Shown: positions 44,472 to 52,666 of the stretch, piece by piece
How the letters are laid out: the number at the start of each line of letters is the position of its first letter
How positions within the stretch are numbered: position 1 is the first letter of the stretch
Source of the DNA: Alteromonas gilva
Lineage (GTDB): Bacteria; Pseudomonadota; Gammaproteobacteria; Enterobacterales; Alteromonadaceae
NCBI RefSeq assembly: GCF_028595265.1
Contig: NZ_JAQQXP010000003.1
Coordinates: 372,001-436,000 of the forward strand
Length of the DNA: 64,000 nt
Direction: 5' to 3'
Program-made: the position numbers and the translations under genes
The notes under the pieces: model-generated
Told to the model about the DNA's origin: nothing
Databases searched by the model: none
The model's input: the letters and a program-made list of their open reading frames with translations, nothing else

Positions 44472-45641
44472 ATGAATAATCGCTCCACAGTCTATCTTGA
44501 TTACGCCTCAACGACCCCGGTTGACCCCCAGGTCGCTGACGGTATGGCTGCCTGTATGACGATGGAAGGTAACTTTGGTAATCCGGCATCGCGCTCTCAC
44601 CGGTTTGGCTGGATGGCTGAAGAATCGGTTGATATCGCCAGAAATCAAATTGCTGATTTGGTTAACTGTGATCCGCGCGAGATCGTGTTTACGTCTGGTG
44701 CCACTGAGTCTGATAACGCGGCAATAAAGGGCGTTGTAGAAGCGTCCGATGTGGATACACCGCACATCATTACCGCCTGTACCGAACATAAAGCTGTGCT
44801 TGATACCTGCGAATATCTGGCGAAAAAAGGCGCCGCAATTACCTATTTAACACCAGATCCCCAGGGCTTAATTAGTGCCCAACAAGTGGCTGATGCGATC
44901 ACCGCCGATACTGTTCTAGTCAGTATTATGCATGTGAACAACGAAATTGGTGTCGTGCAGGACATTGCGGCAATCGGCGAGGTTTGCCGGGCACACAAAG
45001 TACCTTTTCACGTTGATGCCGCGCAGAGCCTGGGCAAGTTACCCATTAATCTGGCTGAACTACCGGTCGAATTAATGTCGTTTTCTGCCCACAAATGCTA
45101 CGGACCTAAAGGAATCGGCGCGCTGTACGTACGACGCCGCCCCAGCACGCCAATCACGGCGCAAATACATGGCGGCGGCCATGAGCGCGGCATGCGCTCC
45201 GGCACATTACCGACCCACCAAATCGTCGGTTTTGGCCTGGCGTGTGAACTGGCCGGTCACAAAATGGACCAGGAAAGCGCCCGGCTGCGCGGTTATACCG
45301 AGCAACTGTGGCGGCAACTGGCGATGTTGGGAGATGTGCATTTAAATGGCGATCTGAATCATCGCGTACCGGGTATTATTAATATCAGTATAGGCGGTGT
45401 CGATGGAGAGAGCCTGGTGATGGGCCTGCATGACATTGCACTATCAACTGGTTCAGCATGCACCTCGGCGAGTATGGCACCCTCGTATGTGCTCACCGCG
45501 TTAGGCCGCAGTGATGAACTGGCGCACGCGGGTTTGCGTTTTTCGGTAGGGCGCTACACTACAGCCGAGGATATTGAGCATACGATAAAACGTGTGTCAG
45601 AAGTCACGCACACACTGCGTCAGGCCCGCGCGACGGGATAA
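44472..45641 (+). CDS. iscS: Cysteine desulfurase IscS, lacking the IscU-contacting tail
   Basis: 389 residues from ATG 44472 (E. coli 404). PLP enzyme releasing sulfur from cysteine. TEHKAVLDTCEYLAKKG holds the PLP-stacking His, SFSAHKCYGPKG the PLP Lys (about 205), and STGSACTSASMAPSYVL the catalytic Cys (about 328). Homology to E. coli IscS continues to about TIKRVSEVTHTLRQ and then stops. The final roughly 20 residues of E. coli IscS, which contact IscU, are missing. No iscU follows. It may serve tRNA thiolation and other acceptors, or feed the SUF scaffold. The longer reading from 44385 is inside iscR and is not used. Confidence 0.93.
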   Translation: MNNRSTVYLDYASTTPVDPQVADGMAACMTMEGNFGNPASRSHRFGWMAEESVDIARNQIADLVNCDPREIVFTSGATESDNAAIKGVVEASDVDTPHIITACTEHKAVLDTCEYLAKKGAAITYLTPDPQGLISAQQVADAITADTVLVSIMHVNNEIGVVQDIAAIGEVCRAHKVPFHVDAAQSLGKLPINLAELPVELMSFSAHKCYGPKGIGALYVRRRPSTPITAQIHGGGHERGMRSGTLPTHQIVGFGLACELAGHKMDQESARLRGYTEQLWRQLAMLGDVHLNGDLNHRVPGIINISIGGVDGESLVMGLHDIALSTGSACTSASMAPSYVLTALGRSDELAHAGLRFSVGRYTTAEDIEHTIKRVSEVTHTLRQARATG

Positions 45642-45830
45642 TCGGCGTCCGGGGAAACACGGCAATTCACAAGGTGCCGTGCTGCGATTGCAGTTTGTCT
45701 GATAATAAGGCAAGATCGCGCCCCCGACGGTAGTACCCGACAAATAAGAGTCGTGCCCGACAAAACCAGGATAAATAAGGTCCGGGCAGTCATCTCAGCA
45801 CTCACAGCATACATTTAAGATCATCAGTGA
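45642..45830 (+). other. Gap between iscS and sufB with a hairpin
   Basis: No gene is seen. CACGGCA...TGCCGTG (45658-45681) forms a 7-bp stem with a 10-base loop but has no T-run, so termination after iscS is doubtful. Two short repeats, CCCGACAAATAAGAG and CCCGACAAAACCAGG, lie near 45736-45775. The gap is too short for an iscU gene, and none is recognisable as a remnant by eye. Confidence 0.45.
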
Positions 45831-45855
45831 ATAGTTGAGTGAAATACTCAGGTAT
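45831..45855 (+). promoter_or_regulatory. IscR type-1 binding site at the sufB promoter
   Basis: Left half ATAGTTGAGT and right half ACTCAGGTAT in the same 25-bp spacing as the site before iscR. It covers the -35 and spacer of the promoter TTGAGT (45835-45840), 17 bases, TATAAT (45858-45863). The -10 lies in a perfect 14-bp palindrome, GTATTATATAATAC (45852-45865). Predicts direct repression of the suf genes by cluster-loaded IscR. Confidence 0.88.
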
Positions 45856-45863
45856 TATATAAT
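45835..45863 (+). promoter_or_regulatory. suf operon promoter
   Basis: TTGAGT, 17-base spacer, consensus TATAAT, about 70 bases before the sufB ATG. Makes sufBCDS-sufA-sufT-sufE a transcription unit separable from iscRS, controlled by the overlapping IscR site. Confidence 0.8.
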
Positions 45864-45936
45864 ACAGTTAATTTGTAGTATTGCGTGGAAGTAAAAACGC
45901 ACCTACGTAAATGTTCAATATAAGTGAGATGAGTCA

Positions 45937-47373
45937 ATGAGCGAGCAAATCGAACAGGCATTATCGAAAAAATACGAGGCGGGTTTCTATTCGGAAATCG
46001 AGTCTGACACCTTCGAAAATGGTCTGGACGAGTCCATAATCCACCGTATATCAGCAATGAAAAATGAACCGGAATGGATGCTGGAATGGCGCCTTAAAGC
46101 CTATCGTTCATGGTTGGAAATGGAAGAGCCGGACTGGGCTCACGTGGACTATCCCAAAGTAGATTATCAATCGATTTCGTACTATTCGTCGCCAAAAAGT
46201 ATGAAGGATAAGCCTAAATCACTCGACGAAGTCGATCCGGATTTGATCGATGTCTACAACAAGCTCGGTATCCCGCTGCATGAGCAGGAAATGCTCGCAG
46301 GCGTTGCGGTGGACGCCGTGTTTGATTCGGTGTCAGTGGTAACTACCTTCAGGCAGAAGCTCGAAGATGCCGGGGTTATTTTCTGCCCGATATCAGAAGC
46401 GATTCAAAAGTATCCTGAGCTGGTCAAAAAATACATTGGCTCAGTTGTACCGCGTACCGACAATTTCTTTGCCGCCCTCAACAGCGCCGTGTTTACTGAC
46501 GGCTCGTTTGTATATATTCCTAAGGGCGTGCGCTGCCCGATGGAGCTATCCACCTACTTCCGCATTAACGAACAAAATACCGGTCAGTTTGAACGTACGT
46601 TGATCATTGCTGATGAAGGCAGTCACGTAAGTTACCTCGAAGGTTGCACCGCGCCGCAGCGCGACGAAAATCAGCTGCACGCAGCAGTGGTTGAGCTGGT
46701 TGCCATGGACAATGCCAACATCAAGTATTCGACCGTGCAAAACTGGTATCCGGGCGATGAGAACGGTAAAGGTGGTATTTATAACTTTGTTACCAAACGC
46801 GGCATTTGTCACGACAGCGCTAAAATTTCCTGGACTCAGGTAGAAACCGGTTCTGCTGTGACCTGGAAGTATCCAAGCTGCGTATTAAAAGGGGATAACA
46901 GTGTCGGCGAGTTTTATTCGGTGGCTCTGACCCGCGGTCATCAACAGGCTGATACCGGCACCAAGATGATTCATTTGGGTAAAAACACCCGCTCTACGAT
47001 AATTTCCAAAGGCATATCCGCTGCAACCAGCAACAATGCCTATCGCGGGCTGGTGCAAATGGGGCCGAAAGCGGATGGCGCACGTAACTTCACCCAGTGT
47101 GATTCGTTGCTGATAGGTGATAAGTGTGGTGCGCATACGTTTCCTTATATCGAAAGCCGCAACCCGTCGGCAATAGTTGAACATGAGGCGACGACCTCAA
47201 AAGTCAGCGACGAACAAATGTTTCTGTGCCAACAGCGCGGGCTCGATGCCGAGAAAGCGGTATCCATGATTGTAAATGGCTTCTGTAAAGAGGTCTTTAA
47301 AGAGTTACCAATGGAATTTGCCGTCGAAGCCGGCAAGTTACTTGAAATCAGTTTAGAAGGTTCTGTGGGGTAA
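45937..47373 (+). CDS. sufB: Fe-S cluster scaffold protein SufB
   Basis: 478 residues (E. coli 495). Scaffold subunit of SufBC2D. The N-terminal KYEAGFYSEIESDTFENGLD, VPRTDNFFAALNSAVFTDGS, IPKGVRCPMELSTYFRINEQ and the core beta-helix are typical. The C-terminal QCDSLLIGDKCGAHTFPYIE contains the conserved Cys proposed to receive sulfur, and EHEATTSKVSDEQMFLCQQR follows. First gene of the suf unit; GAGATGAG precedes the ATG. Confidence 0.96.
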   Translation: MSEQIEQALSKKYEAGFYSEIESDTFENGLDESIIHRISAMKNEPEWMLEWRLKAYRSWLEMEEPDWAHVDYPKVDYQSISYYSSPKSMKDKPKSLDEVDPDLIDVYNKLGIPLHEQEMLAGVAVDAVFDSVSVVTTFRQKLEDAGVIFCPISEAIQKYPELVKKYIGSVVPRTDNFFAALNSAVFTDGSFVYIPKGVRCPMELSTYFRINEQNTGQFERTLIIADEGSHVSYLEGCTAPQRDENQLHAAVVELVAMDNANIKYSTVQNWYPGDENGKGGIYNFVTKRGICHDSAKISWTQVETGSAVTWKYPSCVLKGDNSVGEFYSVALTRGHQQADTGTKMIHLGKNTRSTIISKGISAATSNNAYRGLVQMGPKADGARNFTQCDSLLIGDKCGAHTFPYIESRNPSAIVEHEATTSKVSDEQMFLCQQRGLDAEKAVSMIVNGFCKEVFKELPMEFAVEAGKLLEISLEGSVG

Positions 47374-47381
47374 ATACGTTA

Positions 47382-48143
47382 ATGTTATCTATCGATAATT
47401 TGCACGCCAGTGTTGAAGATAAAACAATTATTAAAGGGCTTAATCTGGAAGTAAAACCAGGTGAAGTCCATGCCATCATGGGGCCAAATGGTGCGGGTAA
47501 AAGTACGCTTGGTTACGTGTTGTCAGGCCGTGAAGGTTATGAAGTAACAGGCGGTAGCGCCACGCTCAATGGTAAAAATTTACTCGAACTCGAAGTTGAA
47601 GAGCGCGCCCGTGAAGGCCTGTTTCTGGCGTTTCAATACCCTGTAGAAATTCCGGGTGTAAGTAATATGGAGTTCCTCAAAGAATCTGTTAATGCGCTGC
47701 GGGAACATCGCGGTGAAGAACCATTAACCGCCGCAGAGTTTTTGAAAAAAGCCAAAGCAGCGTGTAAGCAGGTTCAGTTGCCGCTTGACTTTTTAAAGCG
47801 GGGCGTCAATGAAGGCTTCTCTGGTGGTGAGAAAAAGCGTAACGAAATCATGCAAATGATTTTGTTAGAACCAAGCCTGTGTATTCTGGATGAGTCAGAC
47901 TCCGGTCTTGATGTTGATGCTTTGCAAGTGGTGGCAGAAGGCGTAAACAGCCAGCGTGATGGTCAGCGCAGCTTTGTTGTGGTGACCCATTACCAGCGTC
48001 TGCTCGACTACATCAAGCCTGACTTCGTACATATTCTGGCCGATGGTGAAATTGTTAAAAGTGGCGATGCATCGCTGGCCCTGGAAGTAGAAAAATCAGG
48101 TTATGCCTTTCTCGGTAAGGCGTACGAGGAGGAAGATGCATGA
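47382..48143 (+). CDS. sufC: SUF system ATPase SufC
   Basis: 253 residues. ABC-type ATPase of the soluble SufBC2D complex. Walker A GPNGAGKST (about 35-43), GLFLAFQYPVEIPGVSN, signature EGFSGGEKKRNEIMQM, Walker B LCILDESDSGLDVDAL, and THYQRLLDYI. Overlaps sufD by four bases. Confidence 0.96.
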   Translation: MLSIDNLHASVEDKTIIKGLNLEVKPGEVHAIMGPNGAGKSTLGYVLSGREGYEVTGGSATLNGKNLLELEVEERAREGLFLAFQYPVEIPGVSNMEFLKESVNALREHRGEEPLTAAEFLKKAKAACKQVQLPLDFLKRGVNEGFSGGEKKRNEIMQMILLEPSLCILDESDSGLDVDALQVVAEGVNSQRDGQRSFVVVTHYQRLLDYIKPDFVHILADGEIVKSGDASLALEVEKSGYAFLGKAYEEEDA

Positions 48144-49402
48144 GCCATTGGCTGTCTGAGGTAATCGCAGCGGGGCAAACGCGTCAGGACTGGCTTGCGC
48201 CACAGCGGCAACTGGCACTGGCCGAACTCGATAAAGTTCGCTGGCCGGTGCGGCGTCAGGAAGACTGGCGTTTTACGCCGTTAGTACCGGTTGAGAAACG
48301 CAGTGTGGCGATGTCGACGCCGTCGGACACGTCGGTAGCAGGCCCCAGAATTGATGATTTAACAGCCATTGAGCTGGTGTTTAGTGGTAATACACTATTG
48401 ACCGATATCACTGCGTTGTCACTCCCTGACGGTGTAGAGATTGTTACCTTTGCCACCGCGAATGCGGCGCAGCAAGAGATCATCAAAACTCAATTCAATA
48501 AAGTAAAACCGACTAAACATTTGTTTGGCCAGGTGAATGATGCCTTGCTTGCTGACGGCGTGTTTATCACGTTTGCAGCAGGTCATTCAGTAACAACACC
48601 TGTGCGCATAACGCAACTGGCGAATAATCAGGGCGATCAACACATGCGGGTGCTGGTGCATGTGCAGGAGGGGGCCCGCGCTACCCTTTTTGAAGACGGC
48701 CATGGCAGTACCAATAGTTTTAATACTGCGTTCAGCGAATTTGTCATTGATGACAATGCCTACCTGGAGCATTATCGACTGGCGATGTATACCGGCGAGG
48801 CGATGCATGTCGGTGGTTGCCATTTCAGATTAGGGCAAAAATCCGAGCTCAACAGTACCCTTGTGGGGTATGGCAGTCAGTTATCACGGCTGGATGTTGA
48901 CGTTGAATATGCCGGTGAATTTGCCAATGCTAAACTCAATGCCATGTATCTGCTGGCAGAAGGCGAGCTGTTTGACCTGCACACTACCATTGAACACGCG
49001 GTACCGAACTGCACCACAGAAGAAAACGCCCGCGGCATTGTAGGCGATCGCGCAAAGGCAGTCTTTAACGGTCGTATCCATATTCACCGTGACGCCCAGA
49101 AAACCCTCGCAGAGCTTAACAACCGTAATTTGTTGCTGTCACGCCGGGCTATCATTAACACCAAGCCAGAACTTGAAATCTACGCCGATGATGTGAAATG
49201 TGCCCATGGCGCGACAGTCGCTGAGATTGACGATACCGCGTTATACTATTTACTCGCCCGCGGTATTAAACGTAGTCAGGCTTTGATTATGCTCAACTTT
49301 GGTTTTATTCAGGAGCTGATCAGACAAATGCCTAATCAGAGTATTTCGGCATGGTTACTTGCGCAACTACATGACCGCTTTGTCGGCATGGAGGTCAAAT
49401 GA
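48140..49402 (+). CDS. sufD: Fe-S cluster assembly protein SufD
   Basis: 420 residues (E. coli 423). Partner of SufB in the scaffold. Divergent N-terminus with WPVRRQEDWRFTPLVPVEK, then the SufBD beta-helix core (VLVHVQEGARATLFEDGHG). The C-terminal NRNLLLSRRAIINTKPELEI and DDVKCAHGATVAEIDDTALYY contains the conserved His at the SufB-SufD interface. Overlaps sufC and sufS by four bases. Confidence 0.95.
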   Translation: MSHWLSEVIAAGQTRQDWLAPQRQLALAELDKVRWPVRRQEDWRFTPLVPVEKRSVAMSTPSDTSVAGPRIDDLTAIELVFSGNTLLTDITALSLPDGVEIVTFATANAAQQEIIKTQFNKVKPTKHLFGQVNDALLADGVFITFAAGHSVTTPVRITQLANNQGDQHMRVLVHVQEGARATLFEDGHGSTNSFNTAFSEFVIDDNAYLEHYRLAMYTGEAMHVGGCHFRLGQKSELNSTLVGYGSQLSRLDVDVEYAGEFANAKLNAMYLLAEGELFDLHTTIEHAVPNCTTEENARGIVGDRAKAVFNGRIHIHRDAQKTLAELNNRNLLLSRRAIINTKPELEIYADDVKCAHGATVAEIDDTALYYLLARGIKRSQALIMLNFGFIQELIRQMPNQSISAWLLAQLHDRFVGMEVK

Positions 49403-50616
49403 GCTTCGACGTTGCGGCCATTCGTCAGCAATTCCCCATTCTGTCACAACAAATAGACGGCAAACCGCTGGTTTATTTAGACAACGCTGCCACAACCCAG
49501 AAGCCGCAAGCTGTTATTGATGCACTGGTAGACTTTTATACAAAATGTAACGCCAATGTGCACCGCGGCGCGCATCATCTGTCGGATGAAGCAACCAGAC
49601 GCTATGAACGCGCCCGTGAGCAGGTTGCAGGCTTTATCAATGCCGGTAGCCGTGAAGAAGTCATTTGGACCAGCGGTACTACCGAAGGCATTAATTTGGT
49701 GGCCAGAGGATTAGCTGAACGTTTGCAGGCCGGTGATGAAGTGGTTGTTACCGAAATGGAGCATCACGCAAATCTGGTAACCTGGCAACAGGCCTGTCTG
49801 CACAGTGGTGCGACCCTGCGTATTGCGCCGATTTTTGATAACGGCGAGCTGGACATTGAAACCTTTAAGGCGTCACTGGGGCCGAACACCCGCATGGTGG
49901 CGTTCCCTCACGTTTCTAACGCGTTGGGTACCGTTAACCCGGTTAAAGAACTAACCGCCATGGCGAAAGCCTATGGGGCGCTGGTATTAGTTGACGGCGC
50001 TCAGGGCATAGCCCATGGAGGTGTCGACGTACAGGCGCTGGGCTGTGATTTTTATGCGTTTTCGGGACACAAACTATTTGGCCCTACCGGTATAGGCGTG
50101 TTGTGGGGCAAAAAAGCCGTGCTCGAAGACTGGCCTGTGTGGTTAACCGGCGGCGAGATGATTGCCGATGTTACTTATCAGGAAGCAACCTGGGGTGTGT
50201 TGCCGAACCGTCTCGAAGCCGGCACGCCTAATATTGCCGGAGCAATAGGACTGGGCGCTGCGGTAGACTGGTTCAATACACTCGATTTAGCCGCGGTCCA
50301 GGCGCACGAGTCCCTGCTGATTGAATCTGCTATGGAGCAGGCGTCGCAAATAGCAGGCATGCGTCTGATTGGTACGGCCCCCAAAAAGGTCGGTATTTTA
50401 AGTTTTGTAATGGAAAAGGCGCATCCGGCCGACATCGGCTTTATCCTCGATCGTCAGGGCATTGCTATTCGCACAGGTGATAACTGCGCACAACCGCTCA
50501 TGAATCGCCTTGGCATTAACGGTACTGCGCGCGCGTCGTTTTCGTTATATAACACACTCGATGAAGTGTCAGCATTCTTTGCGGGTTTACGCAAAGCCCA
50601 GACAATGTTGGGTTAG
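49399..50616 (+). CDS. sufS: Cysteine desulfurase SufS
   Basis: 405 residues (E. coli 406). Group II desulfurase that passes sulfur to SufE. VYLDNAATTQKPQAVIDAL, CNANVHRGAHHLSDEATRRY, TEMEHHANLVTWQQ, PLP Lys in FYAFSGHKLFGPTGIGVLW (about 225), and the catalytic Cys in IRTGDNCAQPLMNRLG (about 363). The common HHC before the catalytic Cys reads DNC here. It is a second desulfurase in the same cluster, alongside IscS. Confidence 0.95.
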   Translation: MSFDVAAIRQQFPILSQQIDGKPLVYLDNAATTQKPQAVIDALVDFYTKCNANVHRGAHHLSDEATRRYERAREQVAGFINAGSREEVIWTSGTTEGINLVARGLAERLQAGDEVVVTEMEHHANLVTWQQACLHSGATLRIAPIFDNGELDIETFKASLGPNTRMVAFPHVSNALGTVNPVKELTAMAKAYGALVLVDGAQGIAHGGVDVQALGCDFYAFSGHKLFGPTGIGVLWGKKAVLEDWPVWLTGGEMIADVTYQEATWGVLPNRLEAGTPNIAGAIGLGAAVDWFNTLDLAAVQAHESLLIESAMEQASQIAGMRLIGTAPKKVGILSFVMEKAHPADIGFILDRQGIAIRTGDNCAQPLMNRLGINGTARASFSLYNTLDEVSAFFAGLRKAQTMLG

Positions 50617-50628
50617 GAGAGATTAATA

Positions 50629-50985
50629 ATGACCGTAGAAACATTTGTACCCAGTCAGGATGTAGTGACCTTAACGCCGAATGCCATAAAGCATTTTGAA
50701 GGCAAGCTTAAAAATCATCCGGACAAGATTATTCGTTTATCAACGAAAGTGAGCGGATGCACCGGCTATGCCTATGTACTTGACTTTGCTGATGCCAGCG
50801 AAGATGGCGACGAAGTAATGAGTGTTTCCGATAAGCTTACCGTTGCGGTCGCTAAAGATGCTGTGTCACTGCTCAAGAACACTGAAATTGATTATGTTCA
50901 GGAAGGTGTTAACGGCGTTATTAAATACTTCAACCCCAACGTGGTAGACGAATGCGGTTGTGGTGAAAGCTTTAACATCGGATAA
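50629..50985 (+). CDS. sufA: A-type Fe-S carrier, SufA-like
   Basis: 118 residues, HesB/IscA/SufA family. The three conserved Cys are Cys44 (SGCTGYAYVLDF) and Cys109/Cys111 (DECGCGESFNIG). Accepts clusters from SufBC2D and delivers them to apoproteins. Named SufA from context; by sequence alone it could be IscA or ErpA, though ErpA is usually elsewhere. Placed after sufS rather than before sufB as in E. coli. Confidence 0.88.
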   Translation: MTVETFVPSQDVVTLTPNAIKHFEGKLKNHPDKIIRLSTKVSGCTGYAYVLDFADASEDGDEVMSVSDKLTVAVAKDAVSLLKNTEIDYVQEGVNGVIKYFNPNVVDECGCGESFNIG

Positions 50986-50993
50986 CCCACGCT

Positions 50994-51527
50994 ATGAAGC
51001 AAAAAATGGTCGTGACCGAACGCGAGGTAAAATCGCGTAAAGTCCCCTCTGGTGAAACAGTCATTATTCCCGATGGTGAATTTGTTAATATAACCCAGGA
51101 TCTTGGTGGCAACTACACGGTAACCTGGCGTGGCAATATGCTGCGTATTGACGGTACCGATGCTGATGCCATTGGTCGTAAACCGCAGACCCTTGATTTT
51201 ACTGCCCCTAGTGACAACACTATTGATGAGAGTCAGGTCTGGCAGGCGCTCGAAACGATTTACGATCCGGAAATCCCGATTAACCTGGTATCACTTGGCT
51301 TGATTTACTCGGTTAACATCGAACCCGATACACAGACCGTCAATATTGATATGACCCTCACAGCCCCCGGCTGCGGAATGGGGCCGGTACTGGTAGGTGA
51401 CGTAGAATATCGTGTTGGCCTGGTACCCAATGTGCAGGATGTTAAGGTAGAACTGGTCTTCGATCCGCCGTGGTCGCGGGATAAAATGAGCGAAGAAGCA
51501 CAGCTTGAAGCTGGCCTGTTTTTTTAA
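50994..51527 (+). CDS. sufT: Fe-S protein maturation factor SufT (DUF59/MIP18 family)
   Basis: 177 residues. N-terminal region (about 1-75) of the SufT type, then a DUF59 domain (about 80-170) with TIYDPEIPINLVSLGLIYSV and MTLTAPGCGMGPVLVGDVE, whose Cys is the conserved one. SufT proteins assist cluster delivery, notably to aconitase and lipoate synthase in other bacteria. E. coli has no copy in its suf operon; here it sits between sufA and sufE. Confidence 0.88.
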   Translation: MKQKMVVTEREVKSRKVPSGETVIIPDGEFVNITQDLGGNYTVTWRGNMLRIDGTDADAIGRKPQTLDFTAPSDNTIDESQVWQALETIYDPEIPINLVSLGLIYSVNIEPDTQTVNIDMTLTAPGCGMGPVLVGDVEYRVGLVPNVQDVKVELVFDPPWSRDKMSEEAQLEAGLFF

Positions 51528-51564
51528 TTAAATGACCGCCGTTTTATAAATAAGAGAGAGTTTC

Positions 51565-51975
51565 ATGCAGCTACCTTCGAGTCAGGAAATCGTTGAAGAT
51601 CTGGAGTTTTTTGATGATTGGGAACAACGTTATCAGTACATCATAGATTTAGGTAAAGCACTGCCCCGCCTTGATGACACCGATAAAACGCCGGAACGTT
51701 TAGTGAAAGGCTGTCAAAGCAGCGTTTGGCTGGTTTCTGCAATGGATGGTGACAAACTCCACTTTGAAGTAGACAGCGATGCCGTGATTGTACACGGTCT
51801 GTTGGCGCTTGTGATGGCGGCATACAATGATAAAACCCCTGATGAGATCATCGCTTTTGACATTGACGGCTACTTTAATGCGCTTGATTTAGAGCGTCAT
51901 ATTACGCCTACTCGTGGGAATGGATTACGTGCTATAGTTGGTAAAATTCAGAATTTGGCGGCACAATATCGCTAA
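51565..51975 (+). CDS. sufE: Sulfur acceptor SufE
   Basis: 136 residues (E. coli 138). Accepts persulfide from SufS and passes it to SufB. Catalytic Cys50 lies in RLVKGCQSSVWLV, preceded by DDWEQRYQYIIDLGKALP. The C-terminal LERHITPTRGNGLRAIVGKI is standard. Last gene of the suf unit, with RBS GAGAGAG upstream. Confidence 0.95.
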   Translation: MQLPSSQEIVEDLEFFDDWEQRYQYIIDLGKALPRLDDTDKTPERLVKGCQSSVWLVSAMDGDKLHFEVDSDAVIVHGLLALVMAAYNDKTPDEIIAFDIDGYFNALDLERHITPTRGNGLRAIVGKIQNLAAQYR

Positions 51976-52042
51976 TTTCAGGTATTCGTGGTATTTGCTG
52001 ACCGTAATTATTAAGATTTTTTGATAATTGCTCTTTAGCCCC

Positions 52043-52071
52043 TAGGCAATAAGGCAAAGATTGCCTATAAT
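52043..52071 (+). promoter_or_regulatory. ndk promoter with overlapping inverted repeat
   Basis: TATAAT at 52066-52071, 40 bases before the ndk ATG, with a poor -35 (TAGGCA). A perfect inverted repeat TAGGCAAT - 9 bases - ATTGCCTA (52043-52067) fills the -35 to -10 region. It could be an operator for an unidentified regulator or an mRNA/DNA hairpin. The -10 is convincing; the operator role is inferred. Confidence 0.5.
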
Positions 52072-52110
52072 TCGCGGCCAAAATTTTACAATTATAACCG
52101 GAGACAGAAG

Positions 52111-52542
52111 ATGGCTCTAGAGCGTACTTTCTCAATCATTAAGCCTGATGCCGTAGCAAAAAACGTTATCGGTGCTATTTACAACCGTTTTGAATCAGCC
52201 GGTCTGCGCATCGTAGCGTCTAAAATGGTTCACATGAGCAAAGAACAAGCCGAAGGTTTTTATGCTGAACATAAAGAACGTCCGTTTTTTGGTGCGTTAG
52301 TTGATTTCATGACGTCTGGTCCGGTAATGGTTCAGGTGCTTGAAGGCGAAAATGCCGTGGTTAAAAACCGTGAAATTATGGGCGCAACTAACCCATCTGA
52401 GGCGGCAGCCGGCACACTGCGTGCTGACTACGCGGTTTCTATCGATGAGAATGCGGTTCACGGTTCAGACGCACCAGAGTCTGCAGCGCGCGAAATCGCG
52501 TACTTTTTCTCTGAAGAAGAGATTTGCCCACGCACTCGCTAA
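52111..52542 (+). CDS. ndk: Nucleoside diphosphate kinase
   Basis: 143 residues, standard length. Balances NTP pools by phosphate transfer through an active-site His. ERTFSIIKPDAVAKNVIG, MVQVLEGENAVVKNREIMGATNP, and NAVHGSDAPESA with His117. Monocistronic: own promoter and terminator. Its position right before rlmN is conserved in gammaproteobacteria. Confidence 0.97.
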   Translation: MALERTFSIIKPDAVAKNVIGAIYNRFESAGLRIVASKMVHMSKEQAEGFYAEHKERPFFGALVDFMTSGPVMVQVLEGENAVVKNREIMGATNPSEAAAGTLRADYAVSIDENAVHGSDAPESAAREIAYFFSEEEICPRTR

Positions 52543-52564
52543 GCGAAACGCCAACGCAATGAAT

Positions 52565-52588
52565 AAAAGGGAGCCTCGGCTCCCTTTT
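52565..52588 (+). terminator. ndk terminator
   Basis: AAAAGGGAGCC-TC-GGCTCCCTTTT, a strong self-complementary stem ending in T residues, 22 bases after the ndk stop. Confidence 0.88.
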
Positions 52589-52666
52589 GTGTCTGTGAAT
52601 GAATATCGGTTTCATGGTATTCTATGCGCGTTTTAAACCCGAATTTCGTTAAGATGATACCTTTTT

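Noticed and set aside
45658..45681. Terminator between iscS and sufB
   Set aside because: The 7-bp hairpin has a large loop and no T-run; kept only as a note on the gap.
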